A stretch of DNA of 64,000 bases from SZUA-378 sp036652815 (GTDB taxonomy: Bacteria; Bacillota; Clostridia; Lachnospirales; Lachnospiraceae): assembly GCA_036652815.1 (NCBI GenBank), contig JAVVVE010000011.1:1-64000 (forward strand). Direction: 5' to 3'. Below the pieces are notes generated by a model. The model saw only the letters and a program-made list of their open reading frames with translations, did no database searches and had not been told where the DNA came from. Below, piece after piece: positions 33,483-42,812 of the stretch (positions are counted from its first letter, which is position 1; each line of letters opens with the position of its first letter). Position numbers and translations under genes: made by a program.

Positions 33483-34727
33483 GTGGATAACGAGGCACAA
33501 TTTGCGATGATGGGGATTAGCTATAAGCAAGCCCCTATGGATATCAGAGATCATGTGGTTTTTACGGATACAAAGAAAATGGATATGTATGAGGAATTAA
33601 ATAAAATAGGAATTGAACAAGCAGTCATTCTGTCTACCTGCAATCGAAGTGAAATCTATTATCTATATCAGGTAGAGACACAGATAGAACAGGTAATCGG
33701 GCTTTATGACCGTTTTTTTAAATATGAAGGTTTACGTGATTATATGTTTCATAAAGAGAAGGAAGAAGCCATACGTTATCTGTATGAGGTGACGAATGGG
33801 TTACATTCACTGGTGTTGGGAGAGGATCAGATATTAGGACAGGTTGTACAGGCAGAAGAATTTGCAAGGATCAATGGATGCAGTAAGAAGATTATGAACC
33901 ATATCTTCAGAGATGCAATTACCTGCGCCAAAAGAGCAAAAACAGAACTGCGCATCAGCGAGCATCCACTCTCTCTTAGCTATATCGGGATAAAACAGCT
34001 AGAGATAGTATGTGGTCTTGAGGGAAAAGAAATCATGGTATTGGGAAGTGGAAAGATGTCGGCCTTGGCTATGCGGTATTTGTATGAAGGGAATCCCAAG
34101 AAAATCTACAATGCAAACAGGAGCAAAGAGCGAGCAGAATCTCTGACCAATGAATTTAACCAATTAGAAGTCGTCAGCTTCAAAGAACGCTATGAAGTCA
34201 TCAAACACTGCGATATCTTAATCGGAGCGACTTCATCGCCCCATGTGATTATCAGAAAAGAAGATATGGTGGATAGAGAAAAAGATTTGTATATCGTGGA
34301 TTTGGCTTCCCCCAGGGATATCGAGTCATCTCTTCGGGAAAAAGAGCATATTTATCTGTATGATATGGATTATTTAAGTAAAATAGCAGAAGAGAATAAT
34401 CAAAAACGTCTGGAAAAAGTGTCGGAGTTATCTGATAGGATTGAAGAAAGTAGGAAAGAAACGTTTGACTGGATGCGATCGAGTCGCATGGACACTACGA
34501 TACAGACGCTGCAGGAACGGATCAATGAGGTGAGTGAGGATACCTATACGTTGTTAGAACACAAGCTTGAGTTAAGTGAGCATGATAAGAGTGTATTAAA
34601 AAAGGTGTTAAAATCCTCGATGAAGCGCTTGATGCGTGACCCGATTATCTCTTTAAAACAGGTGGAGGCAGAGAAGCAGGAACAGTATCATGAAGTTGTG
34701 AAGGATTTATTTCATTTGGAATCATAG
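33483..34727 (+). CDS. hemA: Glutamyl-tRNA reductase
   Basis: 414 residues. It starts at GTG 33483, set by AAGGAG at 33470-33475. It reduces glutamyl-tRNA(Glu) to glutamate-1-semialdehyde with NADPH. The catalytic cysteine lies in ILSTCNRSEIYY, and HSLVLGEDQILGQV is the other family block. The NADPH domain has MVLGSGKMSALAMRY and the C terminus forms the helical dimerisation domain. It is the first gene of the tetrapyrrole operon. Confidence 0.93.
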   Translation: MDNEAQFAMMGISYKQAPMDIRDHVVFTDTKKMDMYEELNKIGIEQAVILSTCNRSEIYYLYQVETQIEQVIGLYDRFFKYEGLRDYMFHKEKEEAIRYLYEVTNGLHSLVLGEDQILGQVVQAEEFARINGCSKKIMNHIFRDAITCAKRAKTELRISEHPLSLSYIGIKQLEIVCGLEGKEIMVLGSGKMSALAMRYLYEGNPKKIYNANRSKERAESLTNEFNQLEVVSFKERYEVIKHCDILIGATSSPHVIIRKEDMVDREKDLYIVDLASPRDIESSLREKEHIYLYDMDYLSKIAEENNQKRLEKVSELSDRIEESRKETFDWMRSSRMDTTIQTLQERINEVSEDTYTLLEHKLELSEHDKSVLKKVLKSSMKRLMRDPIISLKQVEAEKQEQYHEVVKDLFHLES

Positions 34728-34752
34728 ATGCTATGGATGGAAGGGGCAGTAT

Positions 34753-35640
34753 ATGAATATCAGAATAGGAACCAGAGGCAGCACTTTGGCATTGTGGCAA
34801 AGTGAATATGTCATGCATGAGATGCAGAAACGTTATCCCGAGCATACCTATGAGACGGTTATCATCAAGACAAAAGGGGATCGCATACAGACGGTAGCTC
34901 TGGATAAAATAGGGGACAAAGGCTTGTTTGTCAAAGAAATTGAGGAACAGTTGCTGACCGGATCTATCGATATTGCCGTACACAGCATGAAGGATATGCC
35001 GTCGAATCTGCCACAGGGATTGGTTTTTTCCAAGAGCCTAAAAAGAGAAGATGCAAGAGATGTTTTAATCTTAAAAGAGGATAGTGACTTACAAACACTT
35101 AAAAAGGGAGCACGTATCGGTACAGGGAGTAAACGCAGAGCCATCCAGCTAAAAGCACTGAGACCGGATCTGACGATTGTTGATATTAGAGGGAACTTAG
35201 ATACCAGATTGCAAAAATTGCAAACAGAAGCATACGATGGAATCGTAGTGGCGGCAGCAGGAGTAAAGCGTTTGGGGATGGAGTCGATGATCAACTATTA
35301 TTTCAAGGTAGAAGAAATGATCCCGGCAAGTGCACAGGGAACGCTGGCGATAGAAGTAAGAGAAGACAGGCAGGACTTATTGGCACTGCTGGATCCCATG
35401 GGAGATGAAGATACCGAACAGTGTATCCTTGCGGAGAGAAATTTTTTACAAGCGATAGGGGGTAGCTGTCATATCCCGGTAGGAGCACATTGCATCAAGC
35501 AGGATGCATACTATACGCTGTATGCCATTTATGGGGAAGGTGACAGAAGTCAGTCTTGTATCATAACAGGTACACATCCGAGGGACATGGGCATTCTGGC
35601 AGCGGAGAAACTAAAGAGAGCAATGGAGATAACAGGATGA
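34753..35640 (+). CDS. hemC: Hydroxymethylbilane synthase (porphobilinogen deaminase)
   Basis: 295 residues. IRIGTRGSTLALWQ at the N terminus, HSMKDMPSN, GTGSKRRAIQL and DIRGNLDTRL are present in the usual order. The dipyrromethane-cofactor cysteine is in GGSCHIPVGAH. It joins four porphobilinogens into hydroxymethylbilane. Its last codons overlap the next start (ATGA at 35637). Confidence 0.93.
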   Translation: MNIRIGTRGSTLALWQSEYVMHEMQKRYPEHTYETVIIKTKGDRIQTVALDKIGDKGLFVKEIEEQLLTGSIDIAVHSMKDMPSNLPQGLVFSKSLKREDARDVLILKEDSDLQTLKKGARIGTGSKRRAIQLKALRPDLTIVDIRGNLDTRLQKLQTEAYDGIVVAAAGVKRLGMESMINYYFKVEEMIPASAQGTLAIEVREDRQDLLALLDPMGDEDTEQCILAERNFLQAIGGSCHIPVGAHCIKQDAYYTLYAIYGEGDRSQSCIITGTHPRDMGILAAEKLKRAMEITG

Positions 35641-37163
35641 GTGGTACTGTATATTTGGTCGGGGGTGGTCCCGGAGATTTGGACTTATTGACGTGCAAGG
35701 CATATCGATTAATCAAAGAAGCGGATTGCATCGTTTATGACCGCCTGATTGACCCTAAGATATTGGAGAAGGCAAAAGAAAACTGTGAATGTATCTATGT
35801 AGGAAAAGAAAATCATAATCATAGTATGAAACAGGAGGATATCAATCAATTATTAGTGGAGAAAGCTTATATCTACAAGACAGTAGTTCGCTTAAAAGGT
35901 GGGGATGTATACGTGTTTGGAAGAGGTGGCGAGGAAGCACTGTACTTAAGAGAACATCAAATCCTTTTTGAAATCGTACCCGGTATCTCTTCTGCGATTG
36001 CGGGACTGTCTTATGCAGGGATTCCGATTACACACAGAGGGATTGCCGGAGGCTTCCATGTCGTCACGGCACATAATAAATCCGATGAATTGGCAGAGAT
36101 CGATTTTCATGCAATGGCAAAAAGTGAGGACACCTGTGTATTCCTTATGGGTCTGACAAAACTCACAGAGATCGTTTCACATTTAATAGAAGCAGGGAAA
36201 GCGGGCGATACCGAGATTGCTGTGATTGCTAATGCAACGCTTCCTACACAACAGGTGCTGACTTCGACGTTGGCACATGTGATAGGAGAGTTTGAACAAC
36301 ATCCCTTAAGCTCTCCGGCACTCATCGTGGTGGGGCGAGTCGTTGCCTTACGAGACCGACTTAACTTTCAAGAAGAAAAACCCCTCTTTGGAGTTAAGAT
36401 TCTGCTGTCTAAGGTAGGACATACTGCTTCTGCTATCGGTGAGCGTTTGCAGGCATTGGGTGCTCTGGTGTGTGAAGTACAGACCGGTTTGCTGCAAGAG
36501 AATCGAGAGGCATTAGATTCGATTGTCTATGAAGAGTACACGCATATTATAGTAACCAGCAAAAATGCAGTTCATTATTTTATGAATAGTTTACATAAGA
36601 ATAAGATAGACGTAAGAACCCTGCATGCGATTACCTTTGTGGCAATCGGGCCTGCAACAAGAGCCTGTTTGGAGGAATATGGTATTTATCATGCGATTGC
36701 TCCACAGATTTATCATCAGGATGCTCTGCTTGCATGTTTACAGGAACAGTTGCAGCCGAATCATCATATATTGTTTCCCAAGGTAGCACCGCTGAATGAA
36801 GAGGGAATGGCACTGGAACAAGCTTTGGAGAAGATATGTCCGGTCAAAGTCGTAGCATTATATGAGAATATACCGGTTGAAAAGAGTGAGCTTAAGAAGC
36901 AGATAGAGCAGTATGCGAGCATACCCTTGACGAAAGAGATGCTGGTATATACCTGCAGCAGCAGTGTACGCCGTTCGATAGAGATCGTTCGGCAGGTACA
37001 GGAGATATCATGTGCTCAGATATTCTCCATCGGAGATAAAACCAGTGAGACTTTAAGAACCTATGGAGTGGATGCTATCATACAATCCAGGCATGCTACT
37101 TTGGATTCTCTTTTCGACACCATCAAAGAGCAGGCAGAGTATACTCAGAAAAGGAAGGCATAG
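35637..37163 (+). CDS. cobA-hemD: Fused uroporphyrinogen-III C-methyltransferase / uroporphyrinogen-III synthase
   Basis: 508 residues from ATG 35637, overlapping the hemC stop. Residues 1-245 are the SUMT domain: VYLVGGGPGDLDLLT, VRLKGGDVYVFGRGGEE, VPGISSAIAGLSYAGIPITHRG. Residues about 255-505 are the HemD domain, with low overall conservation but the IVTSKNAVHYF and VYTCSSSVRRSIE blocks. Cyclisation to uroporphyrinogen III and its double methylation to precorrin-2 are thus combined. This sends flux to sirohaem and corrinoids rather than to haem. Confidence 0.9.
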   Translation: MSGTVYLVGGGPGDLDLLTCKAYRLIKEADCIVYDRLIDPKILEKAKENCECIYVGKENHNHSMKQEDINQLLVEKAYIYKTVVRLKGGDVYVFGRGGEEALYLREHQILFEIVPGISSAIAGLSYAGIPITHRGIAGGFHVVTAHNKSDELAEIDFHAMAKSEDTCVFLMGLTKLTEIVSHLIEAGKAGDTEIAVIANATLPTQQVLTSTLAHVIGEFEQHPLSSPALIVVGRVVALRDRLNFQEEKPLFGVKILLSKVGHTASAIGERLQALGALVCEVQTGLLQENREALDSIVYEEYTHIIVTSKNAVHYFMNSLHKNKIDVRTLHAITFVAIGPATRACLEEYGIYHAIAPQIYHQDALLACLQEQLQPNHHILFPKVAPLNEEGMALEQALEKICPVKVVALYENIPVEKSELKKQIEQYASIPLTKEMLVYTCSSSVRRSIEIVRQVQEISCAQIFSIGDKTSETLRTYGVDAIIQSRHATLDSLFDTIKEQAEYTQKRKA

Positions 37164-37165
37164 AG

Positions 37166-38134
37166 ATGTACAGAGGAAGAAGACTTCGCACCAATGAGGC
37201 GATTCGCAGTTTAATGAAAGAGACCACCTTATCGGCAGCAGATTTGATTTATCCGATTTTTGTGGTTGAAGGAGACAATATCAAAGAGGAAATCGGTTCT
37301 ATGCCGGGCATCTATCATTATTCGATAGACCGTTTACCGGAAGTGGCACAAGAGATGTGTGCTGTGGATGTAAGGAGTTGTATCTTATTCGGTATCCCGG
37401 CACATAAGGATGCATACGGAAGTGAAGCATATAGAGCGGATGGTATCGTACAAAAAGCAGTACGGATATTAAAGCAGACAGCTCCCGAGCTCTATGTGAT
37501 AGGGGATGTATGTATGTGTGAATATACCGATCACGGACATTGTGGTATCGTGGATGAACAGGGCGATGTGAAGAATGATGAAACCTTGACCTATTTAAGT
37601 CGTATCGCAGTGAGCTATGCAAAAGCAGGCATCGACATGGTTGCACCGAGCGATATGATGGATGGACATATTGCAGCTTTAAGACAGGCACTGGATCAGA
37701 CCGGATATGAGATGTTACCCATCATGGGATACAGTGCAAAATATGCCAGTAATTATTATGGCCCATTTCGGGAAGCGGCTGATTCGGCACCACAGTTTGG
37801 CAATCGTTTGTCTTATCAGATGGATTATGCCAATGGGAAAGAAGCGTTACGTGAAATAGAAGCCGATATTGCGGAGGGTGTTGATATTATTATGGTCAAG
37901 CCGGCACTCGCTTATCTGGATGTGATCAAGGAAGCCAGCCTGCGGTACGACATGCCCATTGCGGCTTATAATGTAAGCGGTGAATATGCGATGCTTAAGA
38001 TGGCAGTAGAACAAAAACTTATGCGAGAAGATGTTATTTATGAAACGTTGCTATCCATCAAAAGAGCAGGAGCTGATTTAATTATTACTTATTTTGCATT
38101 GGATATTGCGAAACAATTGAAAGAGGGAAAGTAG
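37166..38134 (+). CDS. hemB: Porphobilinogen synthase (delta-aminolevulinate dehydratase)
   Basis: 322 residues. It condenses two 5-aminolevulinates. The YPIFVVEG block, the metal-binding DVCMCEYTDHGHCG loop with three cysteines (zinc-type), the Schiff-base lysine in MGYSAKYASNYYGPF and the second lysine in IIMVKPALAYLD are all present. It starts 3 bp after the fusion gene stop and abuts hemL. Confidence 0.94.
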   Translation: MYRGRRLRTNEAIRSLMKETTLSAADLIYPIFVVEGDNIKEEIGSMPGIYHYSIDRLPEVAQEMCAVDVRSCILFGIPAHKDAYGSEAYRADGIVQKAVRILKQTAPELYVIGDVCMCEYTDHGHCGIVDEQGDVKNDETLTYLSRIAVSYAKAGIDMVAPSDMMDGHIAALRQALDQTGYEMLPIMGYSAKYASNYYGPFREAADSAPQFGNRLSYQMDYANGKEALREIEADIAEGVDIIMVKPALAYLDVIKEASLRYDMPIAAYNVSGEYAMLKMAVEQKLMREDVIYETLLSIKRAGADLIITYFALDIAKQLKEGK

Positions 38135-39439
38135 ATGAATCACATACAATCAGAAGCTTCTTTTACAGAAGCCTGTCAAGTTATGCCGGGTGGCGTCAAC
38201 TCTCCGGTACGGGCATTTCGTTCTGTCGGTATGGCACCGATTTTTATTGACCATGCAAAGGGCAGTACTTTAGTAGATGAAGACGGCAACCAATATATAG
38301 ATTATATCTGTTCATGGGGGCCGATGATATTAGGACATAACCACCCTTTATTACAGGAGAGTTTGCAATCGGCGATGACAAAAGGACTCAGCTTTGGGCT
38401 ACCTACCTCTATCGAGGTACAACTGGCGGAGCAGATTATCGAAGCTTACCAAGGGGTAGACATGGTGCGAATGGTAAATTCCGGAACAGAAGCCACCATG
38501 AGTGCGATTCGGGTTGCAAGAGGATACACAGGGAAAGATAAGATCATTAAATTTGAAGGCTGTTACCATGGACATAGCGATGGACTGTTGGTTAAAAGCG
38601 GATCCGGGACACTAACCTTTGGGGTGCCTACCAGTCCGGGCGTTCCGGAAGATATCGTTAAAAATACATTGGTGTGCCAATATAATTCGATCGCTTCGGT
38701 GCAAGAAACCGTGCAAGCCAATCCGGGACAGATTGCCGCGATTATCATAGAACCGATTGCAGGTAATATGGGAGTGATACCGGCACAGCTTATTTTTTTA
38801 CAGCAGCTACGGGAGTTGTGTACCGAAGAACATATTATTTTGATTTTTGATGAAGTGATCAGTGGATTCAGAATCGCTTATGGTGGAGCAGCAGCTTACT
38901 ATGGTGTCACACCGGATATGGCCTGCTTTGGCAAGATCATAGGCGGTGGACTGCCGGTAGGGGCATATGGAGGCAGGCGTACTATCATGGAGATGGTATC
39001 ACCGGTCGGACCGGTCTATCAGGCAGGGACTTTATCCGGCAATCCCTTAGCGATGCATCTGGGGAGTACACTGCTAACTTATCTAAAAGAGAATCCACAG
39101 GTATATGAGCAAATCAATCATGCGGCGGCCTATTTGGAAACAGAGATGACAAAGCTGATTCATCGATATCACAGACCATATCAAGTGAGCCGCTGCGGTT
39201 CTTTATTAACGGTATTCTTTACCGAGGGAGAGATTCACAGTTACGATGATGTACAAAATTGTGATACCGAGGCTTTTGCACGTTATTTCAGAGTCATGCT
39301 ACAAGAACATGTGATGATTGCTCCAAGTCAGTATGAAGCGATGTTTGTATCCGATGCACATACACAGCATCAATTAGACGCCACAATAGCAGCCTTTGAA
39401 AAGGCGATGATGATCTCGGAAATCGAGGAAAAAAGATGA
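38135..39439 (+). CDS. hemL: Glutamate-1-semialdehyde 2,1-aminomutase
   Basis: 434 residues. It converts glutamate-1-semialdehyde to 5-aminolevulinate with PLP/PMP. Family blocks: MPGGVNSPVRAF, YIDYICSWGPMILGHNHP, NSGTEATMSAIRVAR, FDEVISGFR, and the Schiff-base lysine in CFGKIIGGGLPVGAYGG. It starts on the base after the hemB stop and overlaps the next gene by 4 bp. Confidence 0.94.
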   Translation: MNHIQSEASFTEACQVMPGGVNSPVRAFRSVGMAPIFIDHAKGSTLVDEDGNQYIDYICSWGPMILGHNHPLLQESLQSAMTKGLSFGLPTSIEVQLAEQIIEAYQGVDMVRMVNSGTEATMSAIRVARGYTGKDKIIKFEGCYHGHSDGLLVKSGSGTLTFGVPTSPGVPEDIVKNTLVCQYNSIASVQETVQANPGQIAAIIIEPIAGNMGVIPAQLIFLQQLRELCTEEHIILIFDEVISGFRIAYGGAAAYYGVTPDMACFGKIIGGGLPVGAYGGRRTIMEMVSPVGPVYQAGTLSGNPLAMHLGSTLLTYLKENPQVYEQINHAAAYLETEMTKLIHRYHRPYQVSRCGSLLTVFFTEGEIHSYDDVQNCDTEAFARYFRVMLQEHVMIAPSQYEAMFVSDAHTQHQLDATIAAFEKAMMISEIEEKR

Positions 39440-40269
39440 TAGGGGAAATAGAGGTAAAAGGAAAAAGGGTAGTGATAATAGGTACCGGGCAGCAGGCATG
39501 TGAAAAGGGAAAACACATGGAGGAAGCGGGAGCAGAAGTATGCTATGTGCAGAAAGCATATGAGCCAACAGATATTGCAGGTGCTTTTTTAGTCTATGCC
39601 TGTACGGATGACAGCAGCCTCAATCATCAGATTGTGCTGGACGCCAATGCCAATCAAAGTCTGAGTGCCAGTGTACATCAAGATGACAGTGCAAGTTTTC
39701 ATGCATTACGGTCAGAGGATTTTGGATTACTCCGTGTGGCAGTCAGTACGAAAGGAGCTTATCCGTCGTTTGGACAAATGGTAATCGAAGAACTACGTGC
39801 CCGATATACGGATAGCTATGCATCACGACTATTGATTCTTCAGCCGTTTCGTGCCAAGATTCTACAACTGTATGCACAAAAAAAAGAGAGTGATATAGAT
39901 GAAAACATAGATATTAACATAGAAAAAAGGCAGATTCTGAGTGATTTGGCCTATGCGTCTGCAGAGGAACTTGATTTTTATGAGTGTGCCATGCGGCATA
40001 ACAAAGCTCTGATCTGTGTGTTTCGTGGAGATGAACGGGATACACCCCATGACTGTATACAGTCATTTTTAAAAAGATTTACAAGAAATGTAACGAAAGA
40101 AGCTATGCTGCCGATATGGTTTGTGCATCGGCATGAGTGCGTGAGAGAAGCATATAATGAACAATATCCGGATCTAAGAATGCTGTCCCCGGAACAGATG
40201 AAGCATAATTTGTATTGCTTGGAGGTAACAACGGTGCAATACGAAGAGGCAAGCTATTTTCAAATTTGA
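39436..40269 (+). CDS. Reduced precorrin-2 dehydrogenase-like protein with unassigned C-terminal domain
   Basis: 277 residues. The N-terminal about 110 residues match Met8/SirC: RVVIIGTGQQACEKGKHMEEAGAEV is a weakened GGG-type nucleotide motif, FLVYACTDDSSLNHQI keeps the ATDD-x-x-LN block with the likely catalytic Asp, and VAVSTKGAYPSFGQM is a variant of the STGGKSP motif. The linker between the motifs is shorter than usual. The last about 90 residues (from HNKALICVFRGDERD) might be a remnant of a CbiX/CbiK-type chelatase but I cannot confirm it. The expected role is oxidation of precorrin-2 to sirohydrochlorin. It ends the tetrapyrrole operon. Confidence 0.65.
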   Translation: MIGEIEVKGKRVVIIGTGQQACEKGKHMEEAGAEVCYVQKAYEPTDIAGAFLVYACTDDSSLNHQIVLDANANQSLSASVHQDDSASFHALRSEDFGLLRVAVSTKGAYPSFGQMVIEELRARYTDSYASRLLILQPFRAKILQLYAQKKESDIDENIDINIEKRQILSDLAYASAEELDFYECAMRHNKALICVFRGDERDTPHDCIQSFLKRFTRNVTKEAMLPIWFVHRHECVREAYNEQYPDLRMLSPEQMKHNLYCLEVTTVQYEEASYFQI

Positions 40270-40294
40270 CATATTGTTCCATTTGTGCTACATT
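40266..40294 (+). promoter_or_regulatory. Promoter of the riboswitch-controlled exchanger gene
   Basis: TTGACA (40266-40271), a 17-bp spacer and TACATT (40289-40294). The start near 40301 lies just before the aptamer stem P1. Confidence 0.7.
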
Positions 40295-40302
40295 ATTGAA
40301 TA

Positions 40303-40447
40303 ATCCAAAAGGGAGTAGTTATCAGATGCATCCAACAATCTCCCGTATATAAACGGTGGTTGCATCCCTATTGTGAAGTATAGACTGAGACAAATAGGAA
40401 CGAGACTTTTGGTACACAGAATAAGTGTGCCATGAGTCTCTATTTTT
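40303..40447 (+). ncRNA. yybP-ykoY-like (Mn2+) riboswitch with terminator platform
   Basis: CCAAAAG (40305-40311) pairs perfectly with CTTTTGG (40406-40412) to form P1, which encloses the GGGAGTAG segment typical of the yybP-ykoY motif and further stems. The 3' P1 strand is also the 5' strand of the terminator at 40402-40447, so the two folds exclude each other. Ligand-stabilised P1 would block termination and switch the gene on, as known for the Mn2+ riboswitch. The gene controlled, a YrbG-type cation exchanger, is a typical target. The class call is from motif memory, while the switching geometry is read directly. Confidence 0.7.
40402..40447 (+). terminator. Riboswitch-controlled terminator
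   Basis: GAGACT (40402-40407) with AGTCTC (40435-40440) and TGGTACAC (40410-40417) with GTGTGCCA (40425-40432) form one long stem, followed by TATTTTT. It overlaps the P1 strand of the riboswitch. Confidence 0.85.
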
Positions 40448-40503
40448 ATGCATCCACAGAGCCGGCATAGCAGGAAAAACCTGCAGAGAAGGAGAACAGA
40501 GCC

Positions 40504-41442
40504 ATGAATATGTTATTACAGGTCGTATTACTCGTGATCGGATTTGCTATGCTGGTGAAAGGGGCAGATTGGTTTGTCGAGGGCAGTTCGGGCATCGCAG
40601 ATAAATTTGGCATCCCGCAGATAGTCATTGGTCTGACGATCGTAGCATTCGGAACCAGTGCACCGGAGGCAGCCATCAGTATCGGTGCAGCATTAAAGGG
40701 CAGTGCAGAATTGACGATAGGTAATGTGGTAGGCAGTAATATCTTAAATATCTTATTGATCTTAGGAATCACAGCCCTGATTACGCCACTGGCGATACAG
40801 AAGAATACTTTGAAATATGAGATACCGTATGTGCTAGTGGTTACATTATTGTTATTGGGACTTGGAATCAATGACAATATGATCAGCCGATTGGACGGCG
40901 CTATCTTATGGGCTTTTATGATCCTGTTTCTGGTATACCTGCTCATCATGTCCAAAAAAGGTGCAGTTGATATAGAAGAGATACCGGATGAAAAGAAACT
41001 CAGTGTCTGGAAATTATTAGGCATTACAGCGGTTGGTATGGTATTGATTATCGTAGGAAGTGATTTTACAGTAGATGCGGCAACCAAGATTGCAGAAGCT
41101 GTTGGAGTAAGCCAGAGAGTAATCGGTTTAACAGTAGTCGCATTTGGGACTTCTCTACCGGAGCTGATTACCTCAGTAACAGCCGGGATTAAGGGAAAAG
41201 CAGATATTGCAGTTGGTAACATCGTAGGCAGTAATATCTTTAATATCTTATTTGTAGTCGGTACGGCGGCCGTTATTACACCGGTAGCATTTGCTTCTAA
41301 CTTTGTACTGGATAGTATCATAGCGATGCTGGCTGCAGTGATACTGTGGATCTGTGTTTGCAAAGACTTACGTTTAAAGAGAAGTGCGGGTATCATGATG
41401 TTAATTGTGGATGCAGTGTATTTTGTTTCCCTCTTGATTTAG
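40504..41442 (+). CDS. Na+/Ca2+ exchanger-family (YrbG/CaxA-like) cation antiporter
   Basis: 312 residues with about ten hydrophobic helices. The two inverted alpha-repeats are visible: GLTIVAFGTSAPEAAISI with GNVVGSNILNILLI, and GLTVVAFGTSLPELITSV with GNIVGSNIFNILFV. An acidic loop of about 20 residues (SKKGAVDIEEIPDEKK) splits the halves. The riboswitch upstream suggests that the physiological ion may be Mn2+ rather than Ca2+. GAGAAGGAG lies before the ATG. Confidence 0.88.
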   Translation: MNMLLQVVLLVIGFAMLVKGADWFVEGSSGIADKFGIPQIVIGLTIVAFGTSAPEAAISIGAALKGSAELTIGNVVGSNILNILLILGITALITPLAIQKNTLKYEIPYVLVVTLLLLGLGINDNMISRLDGAILWAFMILFLVYLLIMSKKGAVDIEEIPDEKKLSVWKLLGITAVGMVLIIVGSDFTVDAATKIAEAVGVSQRVIGLTVVAFGTSLPELITSVTAGIKGKADIAVGNIVGSNIFNILFVVGTAAVITPVAFASNFVLDSIIAMLAAVILWICVCKDLRLKRSAGIMMLIVDAVYFVSLLI

Positions 41443-41462
41443 ATGGTAGAATCTGTTATACT
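41434..41462 (+). promoter_or_regulatory. Promoter of the phosphofructokinase gene
   Basis: TTGATT (41434-41439), a 17-bp spacer and TATACT (41457-41462). Confidence 0.65.
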
Positions 41463-41503
41463 TTTTTCGGCTATTAATGAATCATGGAAAAGGAGAATGT
41501 ACA

Positions 41504-42739
41504 ATGAAAGGTAATATTATAGTAGGACAGTCAGGCGGACCAACAGCCGTTATTAACTCAAGTGTAGCAGGTGTATTCAGTGCAGCTAAGAGATTGGGCG
41601 TAGATAAAATCTATGGTATGGTTCACGGTATTCAGGGATTCTTGGATGAGAACATTGTTGATTTAAAAGAACAGATTAAAGATGAGACAGATATCGAATT
41701 ATTGAAAAGAACACCTTCTGCATTTTTAGGTTCTTGTAGATATAAGCTTCCTAAGATAGAGGGTAATGAAGCAGTTTATGATAAGATATTTGCTATTTTA
41801 GATAAGTATAATATTGAATGTTTATTCTATTGTGGTGGTAATGATTCTATGGATACCATCAAGATGTTATCCGATTATGCAGCTATGAAAGGAAAAACAC
41901 AAAGATTCGTTGGAGTGCCTAAGACCATTGATAACGATCTCCCGATTACCGATCATTGCCCCGGATATGCTTCCGCAGCAAAATATATTGCTACTTCTAT
42001 CAAAGAGATTATTCGCGATAACGAAAGCTTTGGCGTAGAGAAACCTACCATCTGTATCATAGAGATCATGGGACGTCACGCAGGATGGCTGACAGCGGCA
42101 GCAGCACTTGCCAAAGGAGAAGATTGCTCCGGTGTAGATGCTATCTACATGCCTGAGAGGACTTTTGACCTTGATAAGTTCATGGAAAAAGTAAAAACTC
42201 TTGCAGCTACTAAATCCTCAGTTGTCATCGCAGTATCAGAAGGTATTACATTGGCTGATGGACGTTTTGTATGTGAGCTTGGCAATGCTTCTGATTTTGT
42301 GGATGCATTTGGTCATAAACAATTATCAGGCTGTGCAGTTACGCTGGCTAATAAAGTAGCAGAAGCAACAGGATTGAAAACACGTGCGATTGAGTTCTCA
42401 ACATTACAGCGTGCAGCGACTCATATGGCTTCTTTAACAGATATTAATGAAGCATTCCAGGTAGGAAATGACGCAGTTCTTGCAGCCGAAGAAGGTAAAA
42501 CCGGTATGATGATTACGCTTGACCGAAATGGAGATGCACCTTATGAGTGTGGTACGAGTGCTTATGATATCCACGCAATCGCCAATGTTGAGAGAGCTGT
42601 TCCGGATGAATGGATCACAGCAGATGGCACAGGACTGAATGAAGGATATGAAAAATATGCAAGACCGCTTATCATGGGTGAATTACAGCCGATGATGGTA
42701 AATGGCTTACCGAGACATTTGGTACTTAAGACTAAATAA
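41504..42739 (+). CDS. Phosphofructokinase, pyrophosphate-dependent type
   Basis: 411 residues from ATG 41504, set by AAGGAG at 41489-41494. It phosphorylates fructose 6-phosphate. IVGQSGGPTAVINSS, YCGGNDSMDT, PKTIDNDLP and IEIMGRHAGWL are present. The GGNDS loop, where ATP enzymes have GGDGS, and the length over 400 residues point to the PPi-type group. Clostridia often use such an enzyme as a reversible glycolytic step. A terminator follows. Confidence 0.88.
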   Translation: MKGNIIVGQSGGPTAVINSSVAGVFSAAKRLGVDKIYGMVHGIQGFLDENIVDLKEQIKDETDIELLKRTPSAFLGSCRYKLPKIEGNEAVYDKIFAILDKYNIECLFYCGGNDSMDTIKMLSDYAAMKGKTQRFVGVPKTIDNDLPITDHCPGYASAAKYIATSIKEIIRDNESFGVEKPTICIIEIMGRHAGWLTAAAALAKGEDCSGVDAIYMPERTFDLDKFMEKVKTLAATKSSVVIAVSEGITLADGRFVCELGNASDFVDAFGHKQLSGCAVTLANKVAEATGLKTRAIEFSTLQRAATHMASLTDINEAFQVGNDAVLAAEEGKTGMMITLDRNGDAPYECGTSAYDIHAIANVERAVPDEWITADGTGLNEGYEKYARPLIMGELQPMMVNGLPRHLVLKTK

Positions 42740-42752
42740 ATGAATCATTCAC

Positions 42753-42788
42753 AATACCGCCAAGGTCGAACAACTTTGGCGGTATTTT
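42753..42788 (+). terminator. Rho-independent terminator
   Basis: AATACCGCCAAGGT (42753-42766) pairs with ACTTTGGCGGTATT (42772-42785) across a short loop, with wobble pairs, and is followed by T residues. Confidence 0.9.
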
Positions 42789-42812
42789 TCTTATGAGAGG
42801 TTTGTGTGCAAT

